Of a stretch of 64,000 bases of DNA, positions 53,269 through 63,616 are shown one piece after another. Source of the stretch: Heligmosomoides polygyrus polygyrus (taxonomy: Eukaryota > Nematoda > Chromadorea > Rhabditida > Heligmosomidae); contig OX377202.1 in NCBI GenBank assembly GCA_947396885.1, positions 17,546,001 to 17,610,000 on the forward strand, given 5' to 3'. The translations under genes were made by a program, and so were the position numbers. The notes under the pieces were generated by a model. The model did not search any database. It worked only from the letters and a program-made list of their open reading frames with translations, and had not been told where the DNA came from. Every line of letters begins with the position of its first letter. Positions within the stretch are counted from its first letter, which is position 1.

Positions 53269-53705
53269 TTGCTTCGATGAATCTAAACGCTTACAAAACT
53301 TATCCCGGCTCCCGGCTTTAGTATGGAGCCGCCCAAAGAAGTAGAGGATTTCCCCACGTTCGGAAGTATTCAAAGTAGCTGCACAACTAAACTGATAAAT
53401 CGGGATCTAATCCTGTTGAGAGAATTCCACCGTGTCATGAAAGGAATTCTAACGTTGTCTCCAGACTTTGGCTTACAAAAAGAAACGGATGACCAAAAGT
53501 TCTGCCCTATAAAATCCCGCCTAAGAAATACGATCGATATGAGGAAAGATCTCAGATTTGCTTATGATATGTTCAGGAGGAGGGGGCAAAAAGCAACTTT
53601 CCAGTGGTTTCTGTGTTGTTTAAGAAATTCTAGGTTATATTTTTGTATCTATGCATGTAAACCAGTGACTTGTCCATCGGCTGCTACCGCAAGTAATGGT
53701 ACATT
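53269..53705 (+). other. Unassigned ORF stretch
   Basis: An ATG-initiated frame at 53323 stays open for about 110 codons (MEPPKEVEDFPTFGSIQ...) before running into SINE copy F. I recognise no domain, no splice signals and no repeat, so a coding role is unsupported. Confidence 0.2.
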
Positions 53706-53996
53706 TGGCAAATGTAGCGCAATCCGAGGAGGCGTCGTCTCTAGCATGCACACTGAATCGATTCATGGTTCGGCGGCTTCCGCTCGGGACAACCAAGCCT
53801 ATCATGCCTACGGGGTAGACAGATTGGTAGCAGACTTGTCTAGGATGCGTAGAACACTGACACGTTTATCAGTTGGCCACCGCAAGTCATTGTATAGATC
53901 AAATACGCTTTCAAATTGGTTCCATGACATCCTGTGGAAGAAGAATGCGTGGCACATAACAAAAAGGGATTGATCATTGCCCCCTTTCTCCTTTGT
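53706..53996 (+). repeat. tRNA-derived SINE, copy F
   Basis: Diverged copy: TGTAGCGCAATCCGAGG at the A box, GGTTCGGCGGCTTCC at the B box, GGCCACCGCAAGTCATTG in the body and a CCCCTTTCTCCTTTG tail. Confidence 0.75.
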
Positions 53997-54047
53997 TATT
54001 GTTTTCTATGCATTTCTGTGTTTGTTGTGTTTTTTGCATTCATGGGA

Positions 54048-54345
54048 GCGTGGGAGCTCAGTCGTAGCAGCCGACTGCTGTAGCTTTCACCCCGAGAGGA
54101 GCTGTTCCTGCCCCGATAAGGACAATGAAGTCTTCCATCCCTGTGGGGTCCAAGAATTGATGGGAATGATAAAATTCTTTTTTTCTTATAACCTCGTGAC
54201 CCTAAATTATTGTATATGCTGTAAATAAATAAATAAATAAATAAATATGCTAAATACGCACTCAAACAGACTGCATGGTATCCCATAGAACTTGGCGCAT
54301 TCCAAAACACGGGTTGAATAACACGATCCTTTATGCTTTTGGTTT
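54048..54345 (+). repeat. tRNA-derived SINE, copy G (highly diverged)
   Basis: It retains GTCTTCCATCCCTG and GGGTCCAAGAATTGATG in the body, GCGCATTCC near the end and an ACACGATCCTTTAT tail. The tRNA-like head is barely recognisable (GGGAGCTCAGTCG). An AAAT microsatellite (54222-54246) has expanded inside it. Confidence 0.6.
54222..54246. repeat. AAAT microsatellite
   Basis: About six consecutive AAAT units within SINE copy G. Confidence 0.95.
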
Positions 54346-54688
54346 ATCGTGCGAACTGACTGCTCCATGTACACGTCCAGCATATAGCGGTGTTCTTGCT
54401 TGATAGTATACGAGAGTGATGCTTACAAGGAGGCGAGCTGTGAGAAAATGGCCTATTTTGTCGTTTCTATTGACTCATAGATTTACACGCAACTCTAGGT
54501 AAACATTCAGGCTATCAATTGAGCAAACGTCGCACCGTACTGTAAGAAGGCATGGCGCAGTCCTTTCGGATAACACACCGAAAACTTCCTGCACTTTGGC
54601 ATTATAAGTTAGAAGTGTGCGGATTTTCGAGCCATGCTAAACAGGGTAAAAAGATTCTTGAGGCACTCTTTTCTTGAAGTCTAAAAAA

Positions 54689-55135
54689 ATTTTAAAAAAA
54701 TACAGTAATCTATCCTAATCGGGGGGGGGCACATAACTAAAAATTGTGTGCAACCAACTGACCAACCAACACGGAGTCCTTTACAGAGGACAAAATAGGA
54801 CCTAAAAACAAACAAACACATGAACTAACAAACAACAAACAGAAGAACGCCGCGGATGTAAAGACGTCTTGACGGGCGAAGTGCATTCAAATAGAGGTGA
54901 TCGCCGCCTGACATGCTATAACCCTCATCCATGAGAGGGAAGGGGGGGGCAGCTAGTTTTGTCCGTTTACAACTGTGGCGAAGCAGAACGCATTTTTTTT
55001 GTGAATTTTTTCACCTTATGGTTAGGCCCCACTTTGTTCTCTAGAAGGCGCTCCGTGACTCCCAAGACATTTTGTTACATTTTTAGTTAAGTAGCCCTCA
55101 TACTCCCCCCTATGGTAGATCCCAAACTGTTATTT
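54689..55135. repeat. Possible MITE with GGATCTATCC-type ends, long copy
   Basis: The left end AGTAATCTATCCTAATCG plus nine G (54721-54729) is an imperfect inverted repeat of the right end CCCCCCTATGGTAGATCCC (about 55105-55123). A shorter, better-preserved relative lies at 56120-56334. The interior has no coding capacity. Confidence 0.4.
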
Positions 55136-56119
55136 CACTCTCTCAAACGTCCAGTTTAACTTGAAAGACGTCTGCTTTGGTGTGAAGAACACTCAATTCA
55201 AAGGGAAATTTGTGGACAGCGATTTTTCGTCATACAGTTTTCGAGATAAACCCTTCCACATATCCTAATTCGTGCAGTTTTGCTTTCAAGTATATGAGGT
55301 GAACAATAATAATAAATAAAGACATTAAAGCCCTGATTGTTAGTATATGTAGGTTGGAAGCAGGCTGTCATAAATATGTAAAGACATAAATAACTCGTAA
55401 ATTGCGACATTCTAAGTCCTTGATACACGTGCTACAGAAAATACTATGAACTCCTCCGCGACGACGCAAGGGTTTGTTAGAAATCAATTTTCTTACGAGG
55501 TTTCGACAGTCACCTTGAAATCGCGCGATCGGCAAGACGACCTTTGACGGACAGGCGGCCGGCCACCGGCTGGCCTTCTGTGTCTCTCAGCAGTTCTGTA
55601 GATAACGGGGCGACCGCATTTATCGCCCTCTTTTAGCCACTACTACTTGTTCCTTCAGTTCCGAGCAATGTCCCTAGTTTGTCCTCAATTTCACTACAAC
55701 CTGATGACCTTCTGTACACGCTTATGACGAATCCGGAAAGTTTACACATTCCAGCGCTCTTGTTTCTTCGTCATCGAACCGTGGCTACCATTACGAAATC
55801 CGCCGTCCTTTTATTTCCTATGATGACGCACTTCTTCGGAGCTGTTCTGCTTCGGGATGAGCAATACAGCCATCCCCTAATGCTAGGCGGCTTTACCAGG
55901 CCATCCGCCATTCTGACGCTTGAACCTGCTCTGCAGTTTATATCATTTTTATGCCAAATTGGACACTTTTCAAGTCAAATTGGACGGTATTCTGAGTAAG
56001 CTTGACGATTTGAAACTGAACATCTTCCAAACTAAAACGAACGAGAATAATTTGGAACGACTTTCTTTGAAATTTTTTAAACTCACTTGCCAATAAGTGA
56101 CTACTCTGCTTGAAATTTG
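55136..56119. other. No gene; degenerate 20-bp repeat
   Basis: Contains loosely repeated words of the form AAATTGGACNNTTTTCAAGTC (55955-56060), which recur at 55150-55180, 57400-57475 and 58300-58360. The ORF at 55679-55999 has no recognised motif. Confidence 0.35.
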
Positions 56120-56334
56120 ATTTAAAAACTTTGGATCTATCCTAATTGGAAGGGGGCATATAGTGATTTGGTTCTCCAATCCCTTACTTATCGTTAGACC
56201 TTCAGATGCTGTCCCGTAATACAAGAGCTTTCCTTTAATGTTAGTAGGTGTGGTTGTGTGGCATGAGATGACGTCCACAACTGACACCTTATTGTTCACC
56301 CCTTCCGACTAGGATAGATCCAAATTTTTTAAAT
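56120..56334. repeat. MITE with 36-bp inverted ends, short copy
   Basis: Ends read ATTTAAAAACTTTGGATC on the left and ATTTAAAAAATTTGGATC inward from the right, continuing TATCCTAATTGGAAGGGG against TATCCTAGTCGGAAGGGG. 215 bp in total. The interior is unique. Confidence 0.75.
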
Positions 56335-56753
56335 GAAAAAACAGTAGTTTAAACCTTATTTTATTGCGCATGAAAGGAGAAATTTTTAGCGTTTTAAAAG
56401 AAAAGACTGCGCCATGGCGTCCGTCCAGGACGCCGCTATTTTCCTTTGATTGACAGCAAAATTCTGTTTGCAAGGAGCTACATATTTGTTAGCGATACAA
56501 CGAAAGGATAGTGAAAACCACATCTATCCCGTTACTTTGCTGTTTTAAGTGATTAGCAGTAGTCATGTTCTCAGTACAAAGAAATAGCAGACTCGACTGA
56601 CCCGATTGCAGAACTGAATTCCATCGATTCGTCAGGGCGAACGTGGCGAACCTTATACTTTGCCCGAGAGGCGCTTTTGAAACATCGGTGGTTTGAACCA
56701 GGCGTTTATGCACGTTTAACGGTTAACGACTTTAACGGATTAACGGCATTTTC
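56335..56753. other. No recognisable gene
   Basis: No supported open frame; 56744-56753 is the left target duplication of the following SINE. Confidence 0.35.
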
Positions 56754-57051
56754 GGGCGCGTGCAGCGCAGTCGGAGGAGGCGCCGGCTGTCGCCTGCACC
56801 CGATACCAGGTTCCTGGTTCGGATTTCCCGCCCAGGCCAACCAAGCCTTCCATCCCTTCGGGGTCGGTGAATTGGTATCAAACGTGTCTGGGAAGTATAA
56901 AGCACTGACTTGTACATCGGCTGGCCACTGTAAGTCATTGTATGGCCAAATACGCATTCAACACGCCTCCACGATATCCCCTAGAAGTAGAATGCATGGC
57001 GCATCCCAAAGAGGGTTGAATAACGCCGCCCTTTATTTTTTATCCTTTTAG
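56754..57051 (+). repeat. tRNA-derived SINE, copy H
   Basis: Well-preserved copy flanked by a perfect 10-bp duplication CGGCATTTTC (56744-56753 and 57052-57061). A box CAGCGCAGTCGGAGG, B box GGTTCGGATTTCC, tail CCCTTTATTTTTTATCC. Confidence 0.9.
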
Positions 57052-57123
57052 CGGCATTTTCAATTTGCATCGAATAGAAGATCCATCTATGCAAATGCTG
57101 TTTTCAATCGACTAATTTCACTG

Positions 57124-57166
57124 TATAATGCTAGACTTTCGAGTTGCTCGAAAGTCTAGCACTATA
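57124..57166. repeat. Perfect 15-bp-stem hairpin
   Basis: TGCTAGACTTTCGAG (57129-57143) and its exact complement (57147-57161) are separated by TTG, and four more base pairs follow after one mismatch. The tight loop and lack of a T run argue against a conventional terminator. Confidence 0.85.
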
Positions 57167-57495
57167 TGAAGGGAAATTTCTGGGAAGAAATCATAAAATA
57201 GAAAATGTTGCTCAAAACAGTTGAGGTTTAGGATGAAATAGGACGCTCTCCAACTAGGAGAAAAGCCTGCACCTGGCGCTGTGCCCACTATCACTCTTCT
57301 GAAGTTGCTCGGGAGCCTTCTCACATCATGAGACCTATGTACATAGCTATGGATCTCGCGCACATTTAGGAGAGGGATGGAGTAGAATCGAATTATAGCA
57401 TTTTCAGATTAAACTGGACGCTTTTGAAATCAGACTGAGCCCCTTCCAGATCGAGACGTGCACCTTCCACATATAACCAGACATTTCCTAATAAG
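57167..57495. other. No recognisable gene
   Basis: 57395-57475 holds the degenerate 20-bp repeat described at 55955. Confidence 0.35.
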
Positions 57496-57505
57496 ATTAG
57501 CACAA

Positions 57506-57778
57506 TTGGGCGCGTGTAGCGCAGTCGGAGGAGGTGTCGGCTGTCGTGTGCACTACCAGGTGCCTGGTTCGGATTTCCCGCCCAGGCCAACCAAGCCTTC
57601 CATCCCACCGGGGTCGGTGAATTGGTACCAGACTTGTCTGGGAAGGGTAAAGCGCTGACTTGTTCAAAAAAAGGCCAAATATGCATCCAAATCTTTTCCA
57701 CGACATCCTATAGAAGTAGAATGCGTGGCGCATCTCAAAGGGATTGAGTAACGCCGTCCTTTATCCTTTATTATCCTT
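57506..57778 (+). repeat. tRNA-derived SINE, copy I
   Basis: Flanked by a perfect 10-bp duplication ATTAGCACAA (57496-57505 and 57779-57788). The tail CCTTTATCCTTTATTATCC shows most clearly that the family ends in CCTTTAT units. About 20 bp in the middle (the GGCTGGCCACC block) are lost. Confidence 0.9.
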
Positions 57779-57788
57779 ATTAGCACAA

Positions 57789-59532
57789 ATCTTCAATTTA
57801 AACAATTTGCTATGACTTACATTGGAAAGTTATAATCCATCTGCCCCAAAACAGGACACAATAAAATGTTGCGAAATTTTTATTTTTCAAATGAAAAATG
57901 ATTTAGCTTTCTCCAAAGCGTGAGAAGCTCCAATTTCTGGTATAATACAAAAAGCGGTCGTCTTTCCGCTTGTTTGCGGTTTTAGTTTGATAGACAGTGG
58001 AAATGCAGCATGCTTAAAGGTGCAAAGTGAAGCCTGTTTTCTACAATTTTTTCGGATTTAACGTTGACTAGACCTCAATCAGAGTGTTTGCTATCAGTAA
58101 AATGAAATCCGCACGTTGGGAAATGCATGGCGCGCTCTCTTCTTGAAGCACGCTGAAAGTTTACTTGTTTCTGCATTTCAAAATAAGATCAAGACCACTT
58201 TGTAGTTAGAAGAGCTAAACAATTTATGACAGCTGAAGCACTATACTCACATCATCGAATTCATAGTCAATCGGGAATCTGACTTGACTCATTTCAAATT
58301 GAAAAACGGTCGTTTCTATTTGGAAGGTGCTCATAATCAGTTTGACTTCAAAGTGTCCTTTTTCACGTGAAAAGGGTATATAAAACGTTTCCATTAATCT
58401 ATCATATAAGAAAGTAGAGCTCAGCTGGCTGTATTTTTAAAGAAATTAACGATTTATAGGAAATTTCTCGAAAATAAAAATAAAATTCATCAAAAAGTCG
58501 CTTAAAATTTAGTGGCCACATGTTAGCGCACGCTCCCGACTTGAACCAAACTTGCTTGGTTTCAACATTACTCAGTCTGCCAACTGCTACTTGCTTCACA
58601 GTTGGGTGCAAATCTAATGAGGGTCCGCCCTCATTTTTCTCCACAGAGTTCTGAACTGTCTTCAAAAGCTGTGGAAATAAAGAAGCTGAACCCGCAGACA
58701 TGTACAGTACGACATCTAAGCCTGCTTCGTCTCAGTAAAACTACCAAATGTGAATTAAATAGTACGTGGAACCCCCCCCCCCCCTCAGACTTGAACCTAC
58801 AGTTGCTCAGAGACACCACGACCGTCACGATCTGAGCTGCCTAGTAGTCAACGAGCAGTCCTGCATCCGTGCACGCCTCCGCACCCTCCCTCCCACTGTG
58901 CGCTGCTCGCTCTCTGCTCCACGTCGCCGCCAGGCCGTCGCTGCGGCTGATTTCGTTGCAGAAAAGCAAAGCACTGCTCCGTCGTTCGTTCGGCCACACC
59001 GCCACTTTTTGTGTGGAGGCCTCCGATCGATCGTCGGCCACCCGCCGTTTTCGAGGTGTACATCGATTCACTTCCCGGCTCGAAATTCTGTTTCCATCAC
59101 TCGAACGCTGTTTATGCAGCCATTTATCTCGTGTTGATGTCGTGCATGCCGACGATGCTTCTTTCTGACCCACTCTGATGACACTGTGTTGCTTCTCACA
59201 TCCACCTAGAAGTTTAGATCGTTTTCTCTCATTAGGGTACTGAGAATTCTATTTAAGATGGTAGTGAGTTTTCAAGTGGAAAGATAGTTTCAGTCAGCAA
59301 CGGTATTGTGAAAGGTGCACCTGAGAGGTCTCCAGAGTGCTTCTAAGCTGTTTTCTTTTTGGAAGGGATTTTTTTTTATTCTGCTTTAGTTTTTTTCCAT
59401 CTAGGACAAGGGATAAAGCCGTTAGTCAATTTCTATTTGGATATACTGCGGGAACATTTTGGACCTGTAATGGTTATGTGTACAATTTCGACTTTACCGG
59501 CATTGTTCTAATTTTAGTATGTGTTGAGAAAT
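57789..59532. other. No recognisable gene
   Basis: AT-rich, then a GC-rich section (58780-59170) with overlapping low-complexity ORFs on both strands that I do not regard as genes. A run of 13 C lies at 58772-58784. Confidence 0.35.
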
Positions 59533-59830
59533 GAAGGTGTAGCGTAGCAGGACGAGGTACCGGCTGCCGCGTGTACCCTATACCAAGTTCCTGTTTCGGA
59601 TTTCCCACCCAGGCTAATCAAGCCTTCCACCTCTTCGGAATCGGTGAATTGGTACCAGACTTGTCTGGGAAGGATAATGCGCTGACCTGCTCCTCATCCG
59701 GCCACCGCAAGTCATTGTACGGCCAAACACGCATTCAACTCGACTCCACGACATCCCGTAAAAATAGAATGCGCGGCGAATCTCGATAGGGCCGGAATAA
59801 CGCCGTTCTTCATCCTTTATCTTTTTATTT
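59533..59830 (+). repeat. tRNA-derived SINE, copy J
   Basis: A box GTAGCGTAGCAGGACG (mutated), B box GTTTCGGATTTCCC, conserved body and a CATCCTTTATCTTTTTATTT tail. No certain target duplication. Confidence 0.8.
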
Positions 59831-60136
59831 TTACTCGAAATTGTCCAGTTTAGTTTAAGATCAAAATGGTATGGATAATCACTTGCGAAGCATAGCTGAT
59901 GGGCAAAACATTGTTCCCACAAGCCAGTTAGAATAAATATTACCAGGGGCCTATGCACATCCACTTCATCCCTATCATGTGGGGCTGCTATCATGTCGAC
60001 CACAGCTGCTCCATAAATCCACCGTTCCGTCGGCCGCAGAGATAACTCCAGCTGAGCGAGAATTAATTGGCGCGTCAGAGAGACACTGATCGCCCGTTCA
60101 CTTCAGGCACTACGCGTTCCTTTGAAATCCCCCTCA
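59831..60136. other. No recognisable gene
   Basis: No motif or repeat defined between the SINE and the hAT-like element. Confidence 0.35.
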
Positions 60137-60740
60137 GTGTACATTATACATTGGATCCGAATGAATCATTTTTGGATATTCGCTTGGGATAACCTGATCC
60201 GAACCATCCAAAAATCCGGGGTCCTCGGAATTCTAGTTATTCGAATCATCCAATTATCCGAAGATACAGTGAATTCAATGTATTTAATGAATCACCTTCG
60301 GATATCCGATTCGGACAACCCTATCCGAATCATCCAAAAATTTGGGTCCGCAAAATCGCTGTTATCTGAATCATCCAAAAAATGTGGGGTCCGCAAATTC
60401 ACCATTACCCGAATCATCCAATTATAAAGGATAAAGGACGGCGTTATTCAATCCCCTTTGGGATGCGCCACGCATTCTATTAGGTTGGCAACTAATTTCG
60501 TGGACTCTCAAGCGCCTTCAACAAAAGTGTTCATAGACAAATAACAAATAACAGTTTTCAACCAAAGTAAGATCTGTTGGAACGCGGGACTGCTTCCCAT
60601 TTATCAGCTACCTGGCCCATCCCACAGCTATAGAATTCTTGTGCTTTTGAAGCTAAGAATCCTTGGAGGTGCATTTTGACTGGGCCCACATTAATAAATC
60701 GACCTCCAACCAAGAAGTGCTGCAGCGAGCAATGAAGGTG

Positions 60741-60890
60741 CTAGCCATTTGGCGCACAGCGTGTGCTGTAAGGTGGGTGAGTTAGACGCTCCCAGCTAAG
60801 GTCTTCGATTTTTCGAAGCTCCCGATTCGTGACGTGTGATCTGGCGTTGTCTTGCTGATAGATAATTCCGCTCCTGAAAATCTGTCTGAA
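60741..60890 (-). pseudogene. Mariner transposase C-terminal fragment, left arm
   Basis: The minus strand gives the second catalytic Asp region (YQQDNARSH) and a WERLTHPPYST segment. The third Asp region is corrupted (RCAPNG). Confidence 0.8.
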
Positions 60891-61034
60891 CCGATTCCAG
60901 CGGAGTTCAGCCTGCGCGCGGCCAGGTCGAGAAGAGTAGATTACAGCATTAATGCTGGAACCGTTCTTGACAAGCTCCCAGAAGTTAGTTCCCTCTTGAC
61001 ACCACCAAACGGAGAGAACGTAGCTAACCGGACA

Positions 61035-61217
61035 CCTCAAAAAATAGAAGACCTTGACTGGGAGCGTCAAACTCATCCAACTTACAGCACAGACCTTGCG
61101 CCGAGTGACTACCGCGTTTATAGTTCGGTGCAGTACTTCTTGGTTGGGAGACAATTTAATAATGTGGACCGGGTCAAAATGCACCTCCAAAGGTTCTTGG
61201 CCTTAAAAGCACAATAA
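61035..61217 (+). pseudogene. Mariner transposase C-terminal fragment, right arm
   Basis: The plus strand gives WERQTHPTYSTDLAPSDY with the third catalytic Asp region, then a QYFLVGRQF segment and a normal mariner C-terminus ending at the TAA at 61215-61217. It lacks everything upstream. Confidence 0.8.
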
Positions 61218-61656
61218 TTCTATGGTCGTGGGACAGACCAGCTACCTGATATATGGGAAGCACTTCTGCGTTCCGAGGGATCTTATTTTGATTAAAGATT
61301 GTCATTAGTTATTTGTTAATAATTACTTTTGCTGAAGATTCTTTAGAGTCCACGAAATTAGTTGCCAACCTAATACTTCTACGGGATGTCGTAGAGGCGA
61401 GTTGAATGCGTATTTGGCCATACAATGACTTGCGGTAGCCAGCCGATGAACAAGTCAGCGCTTTATCCTTCCCAGACAAGTATGGTACCAATTCACCGAC
61501 GGAGGGGTGAAAGGCTTGGTTGGCCTGGGCGGGAAATCCGAACCAGGAACCTGGTATAGGGCCAGGCGGCAGCCGGCGCCTCCTTCGACTGCGCTCCACG
61601 CGCCGATCATTCAATTATCCGAAGTTTTTCGATCGGATCCAATGTATAGTGTACAT

Positions 61657-62631
61657 CGTATCCACGTCCATAGAATTCGATTCCGCTATGGTGCCAATTG
61701 CGCCATTCACCCATACAACACCGGTCAGTGAAGTATGCGCTTCCATTTTATTTTGAACGTCACTCCCTATAACCTCAAGCTATTGAGCTAACTTTTTTGT
61801 AGTGAATTCTTATCATCAAATGTGATTAAAACGTAAATTTTCCATTGCACAGGTAAATTGTGAGATTATTTAAACATTTTTAAAAAATTCTGCTACATCA
61901 CGGCTTATTTGTCATTAATCTATATTTATTTTCATCTTTACAACAATACTCGCTTGTACAACAAGAAATATAATTACTGCAGCAGCAATGCTTTGTCGCA
62001 CAACAGCAATACTTTGTCGCAAAACTTTTGGCAGCAATGACGGCTTGGCATCAGAGTGGCATGGGCTCGATGAGTTTACCCAAGCAATTAAAAATTTTCA
62101 TTGTTATTACATTTAATGATAAGCATTCGCTGCAAAAAAATTGTTTGAAAGATTGAATTTGTAAGGAGTTACGGTCAAAGAAGTGAAAACGCATACATCA
62201 CTGACCGATACTGTAGGTCGACTAGTTTCAGAACTGTCTGGAAAGCACAACGTTCTGGTTTCATCATAACGCTGTCAATCTTCGAGGCGGGATATGTGGG
62301 GAGCATGCTTCTAAATCGTTTGTATATGTTGTAAAGCGTAGCATAGCTGCCCGGAAAGCAGAAGGTTCGGGTTCGAGTCTCGCCTGGCGCAAGAGTTTTG
62401 ATCGCAACAAAACATCCTGTAGGAGCATGTTTATTTATTCATCCATACTTATTTGTCTCATTTTAACCTTAAGCTGGACATTTTTGGAACGAAACAAAAC
62501 GTGTTCAATCTCCAAATAGTGTATACATTTTTGAGGATGTGAAAATACTCTAAATAAATTAAGAATATTTATAACATTAACTCATCTTTGCAACGCCTAG
62601 GACCGTTCTAAGGTTCATAAAGGCAAGGAAC
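61657..62631. other. No gene; one tRNA-like patch
   Basis: AT-rich. Around 62333-62396 the sequence resembles a degraded tRNA: CTGC-loop-GCAG as an anticodon arm, then GGGTTCGAGTCTCGCC as a T arm. No acceptor stem pairs, so it is a remnant at most. Confidence 0.3.
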
Positions 62632-62832
62632 GGTACATGTCGCATAGGTGAGCAGCATTGGCAGATGGGAGCTCGCCAGCCAACGATAGCCAAACAGCAC
62701 AGACCGAACACATGCCAAACCATCAGTGTAACAACTGTAAATGCTTACTCTGAATGGCATGCCGATTCAGTGCGGTCTGATTGGTTTAGGCGTTCCCACC
62801 TACCAATGCTGCTCACCTACGCGACATATACC
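62632..62832. repeat. About 200-bp MITE, copy 2 (intact)
   Basis: Left end GGTACATGTCGCATAGG and right end, read inward, GGTATATGTCGCGTAGG, each continuing TGAGCAGCATTGG. It is collinear with the copy at 10003-10204. The interior has no open frame of note. Confidence 0.88.
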
Positions 62833-63499
62833 CAACAATAATAAGCCTCTTCACACTCTTCACCGTGCAACTATATGTAAACAGAATTTAACTCATATCA
62901 GGCAACTAATGGTAAGATCGCGATTTACAAGTACACGGCGCATTCCTCCATTTAACATGCCGAAAAGCTCTTTGCTTTTAAGCACTTTAGAATAGACTTA
63001 AAAATTCTATTTAACCAAATTGATAAGAATTTTGCGCTCATTCAAACAATGTAGTGATTAGTACGTTGGAAAAGCGAGTTTTTTCACATTTTTTCCGAAC
63101 CAATGGAATTTGACTTCTTTAAAATGTATCTATTTGCACTACAAGCACGTCTAGCCAAGTATCAAAAATGTCCAGGTTTTGTTTAAAAAGCGTCTAGCAT
63201 AAGGTGAAAATAGCTCATTAGTACCACTCTTACTCAGCTTCTTTACAAATCCATTAAAATGATAAAGATTTTATTGAAGGTGCACTCTCTACAGACTCGC
63301 TGATCTACTTTCATGCCGCCAAAAAGAGAATTTTGCGATTGTTATTAGCTTTGCTATTTTCTTTGTCGCAAAAATTGTCAGGAAACTTGCCTAGTTTTGG
63401 CGATTCCGCGTAAAAAATAGCAGAATGCATAGATCCGCAACGGAATCGTTCAATACCAAGGTCGACGTTCAGTTCTTACGCTGCATTCCCAGGTCACAT
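62833..63499. other. No recognisable gene
   Basis: AT-rich, with no element or gene recognised. Confidence 0.35.
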
Positions 63500-63548
63500 A
63501 TTTGTTGACGACATTTCAGCGCTCAGAGCTGAAATGTCGTCAACAAAT
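63500..63548. repeat. Perfect 21-bp-stem hairpin
   Basis: ATTTGTTGACGACATTTC... at 63500-63520 is exactly complementary to 63528-63548, with a 7-nt loop GCTCAGA. No decay is visible in the stem, so it is recent or maintained. Confidence 0.95.
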
Positions 63549-63549
63549 A

Positions 63550-63616
63550 GATTTCAGGCCTCCGCATTCGTCTTTTGTGTCATCTGTAATCTGTAGATTC
63601 AGGCCTCCGCATTCGT
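63550..63616. repeat. Direct duplication next to the hairpin
   Basis: CAGGCCTCCGCATTCGT occurs twice, 45-bp offset, within 63550-63616. It begins directly after the right hairpin arm. Confidence 0.85.

Larger units (their letters stand above)
60480..61373. mobile_element. Foldback mariner derivative (894 bp)
   Basis: Flanking TA dinucleotides (60478-60479 and 61374-61375) and perfect 29-bp inverted ends beginning TTAGGTTGGCAACTAATT define it. Instead of one transposase it holds two transposase 3' ends facing outward. The minus strand (60741-60880) encodes QQDNARSHVTNRELRKIEDL and the plus strand (about 61035-61217) encodes KIEDLDWERQTHPTYSTDLAPSDY. The element is therefore an imperfect palindrome over several hundred bases, formed by loss of the 5' half and inverted duplication of the 3' half. 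It cannot encode a transposase, but both ends are intact. Confidence 0.88.
60426..61605 (-). repeat. tRNA-derived SINE, copy K, interrupted
   Basis: The minus-strand SINE starts at 61605 (GGCGCGTGGAGCGCAGTCG) and ends at 60426, where AAAGGATAAAGG is the complement of its tail. It is interrupted by the mariner derivative at 60480-61373. The flanking 13-mers ATCATCCAATTAT (60413-60425) and ATCATTCAATTAT (61606-61618) differ at one base. Confidence 0.88.
60145..61648. mobile_element. hAT-like non-autonomous element, copy 3, carrying nested insertions
   Basis: A perfect 8-bp duplication GTGTACAT flanks it (60137-60144 and 61649-61656). Termini TATACATTGGATCCGA and, inward from the right, TATACATTGGATCCGA match the ends of the copies at 7447 and 15476. 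Its own sequence (60145-60425 and 61606-61648) is a short version rich in CGGAT/ATCCG words with no arms or coding remnant. The remainder is a SINE that itself contains a mariner derivative. Confidence 0.88.

Noticed and set aside
57124..57166. Rho-independent terminator
   Set aside because: No T run, no upstream gene, and the organism is a eukaryote.
58841..59173. 110-codon minus-strand ORF in a GC-rich patch
   Set aside because: Several overlapping frames on both strands are open at once, which is what composition alone predicts. No motif or splice context.
62333..62396. tRNA gene
   Set aside because: The T arm and a possible anticodon arm are visible, but no acceptor stem can be paired and the D arm is poor.
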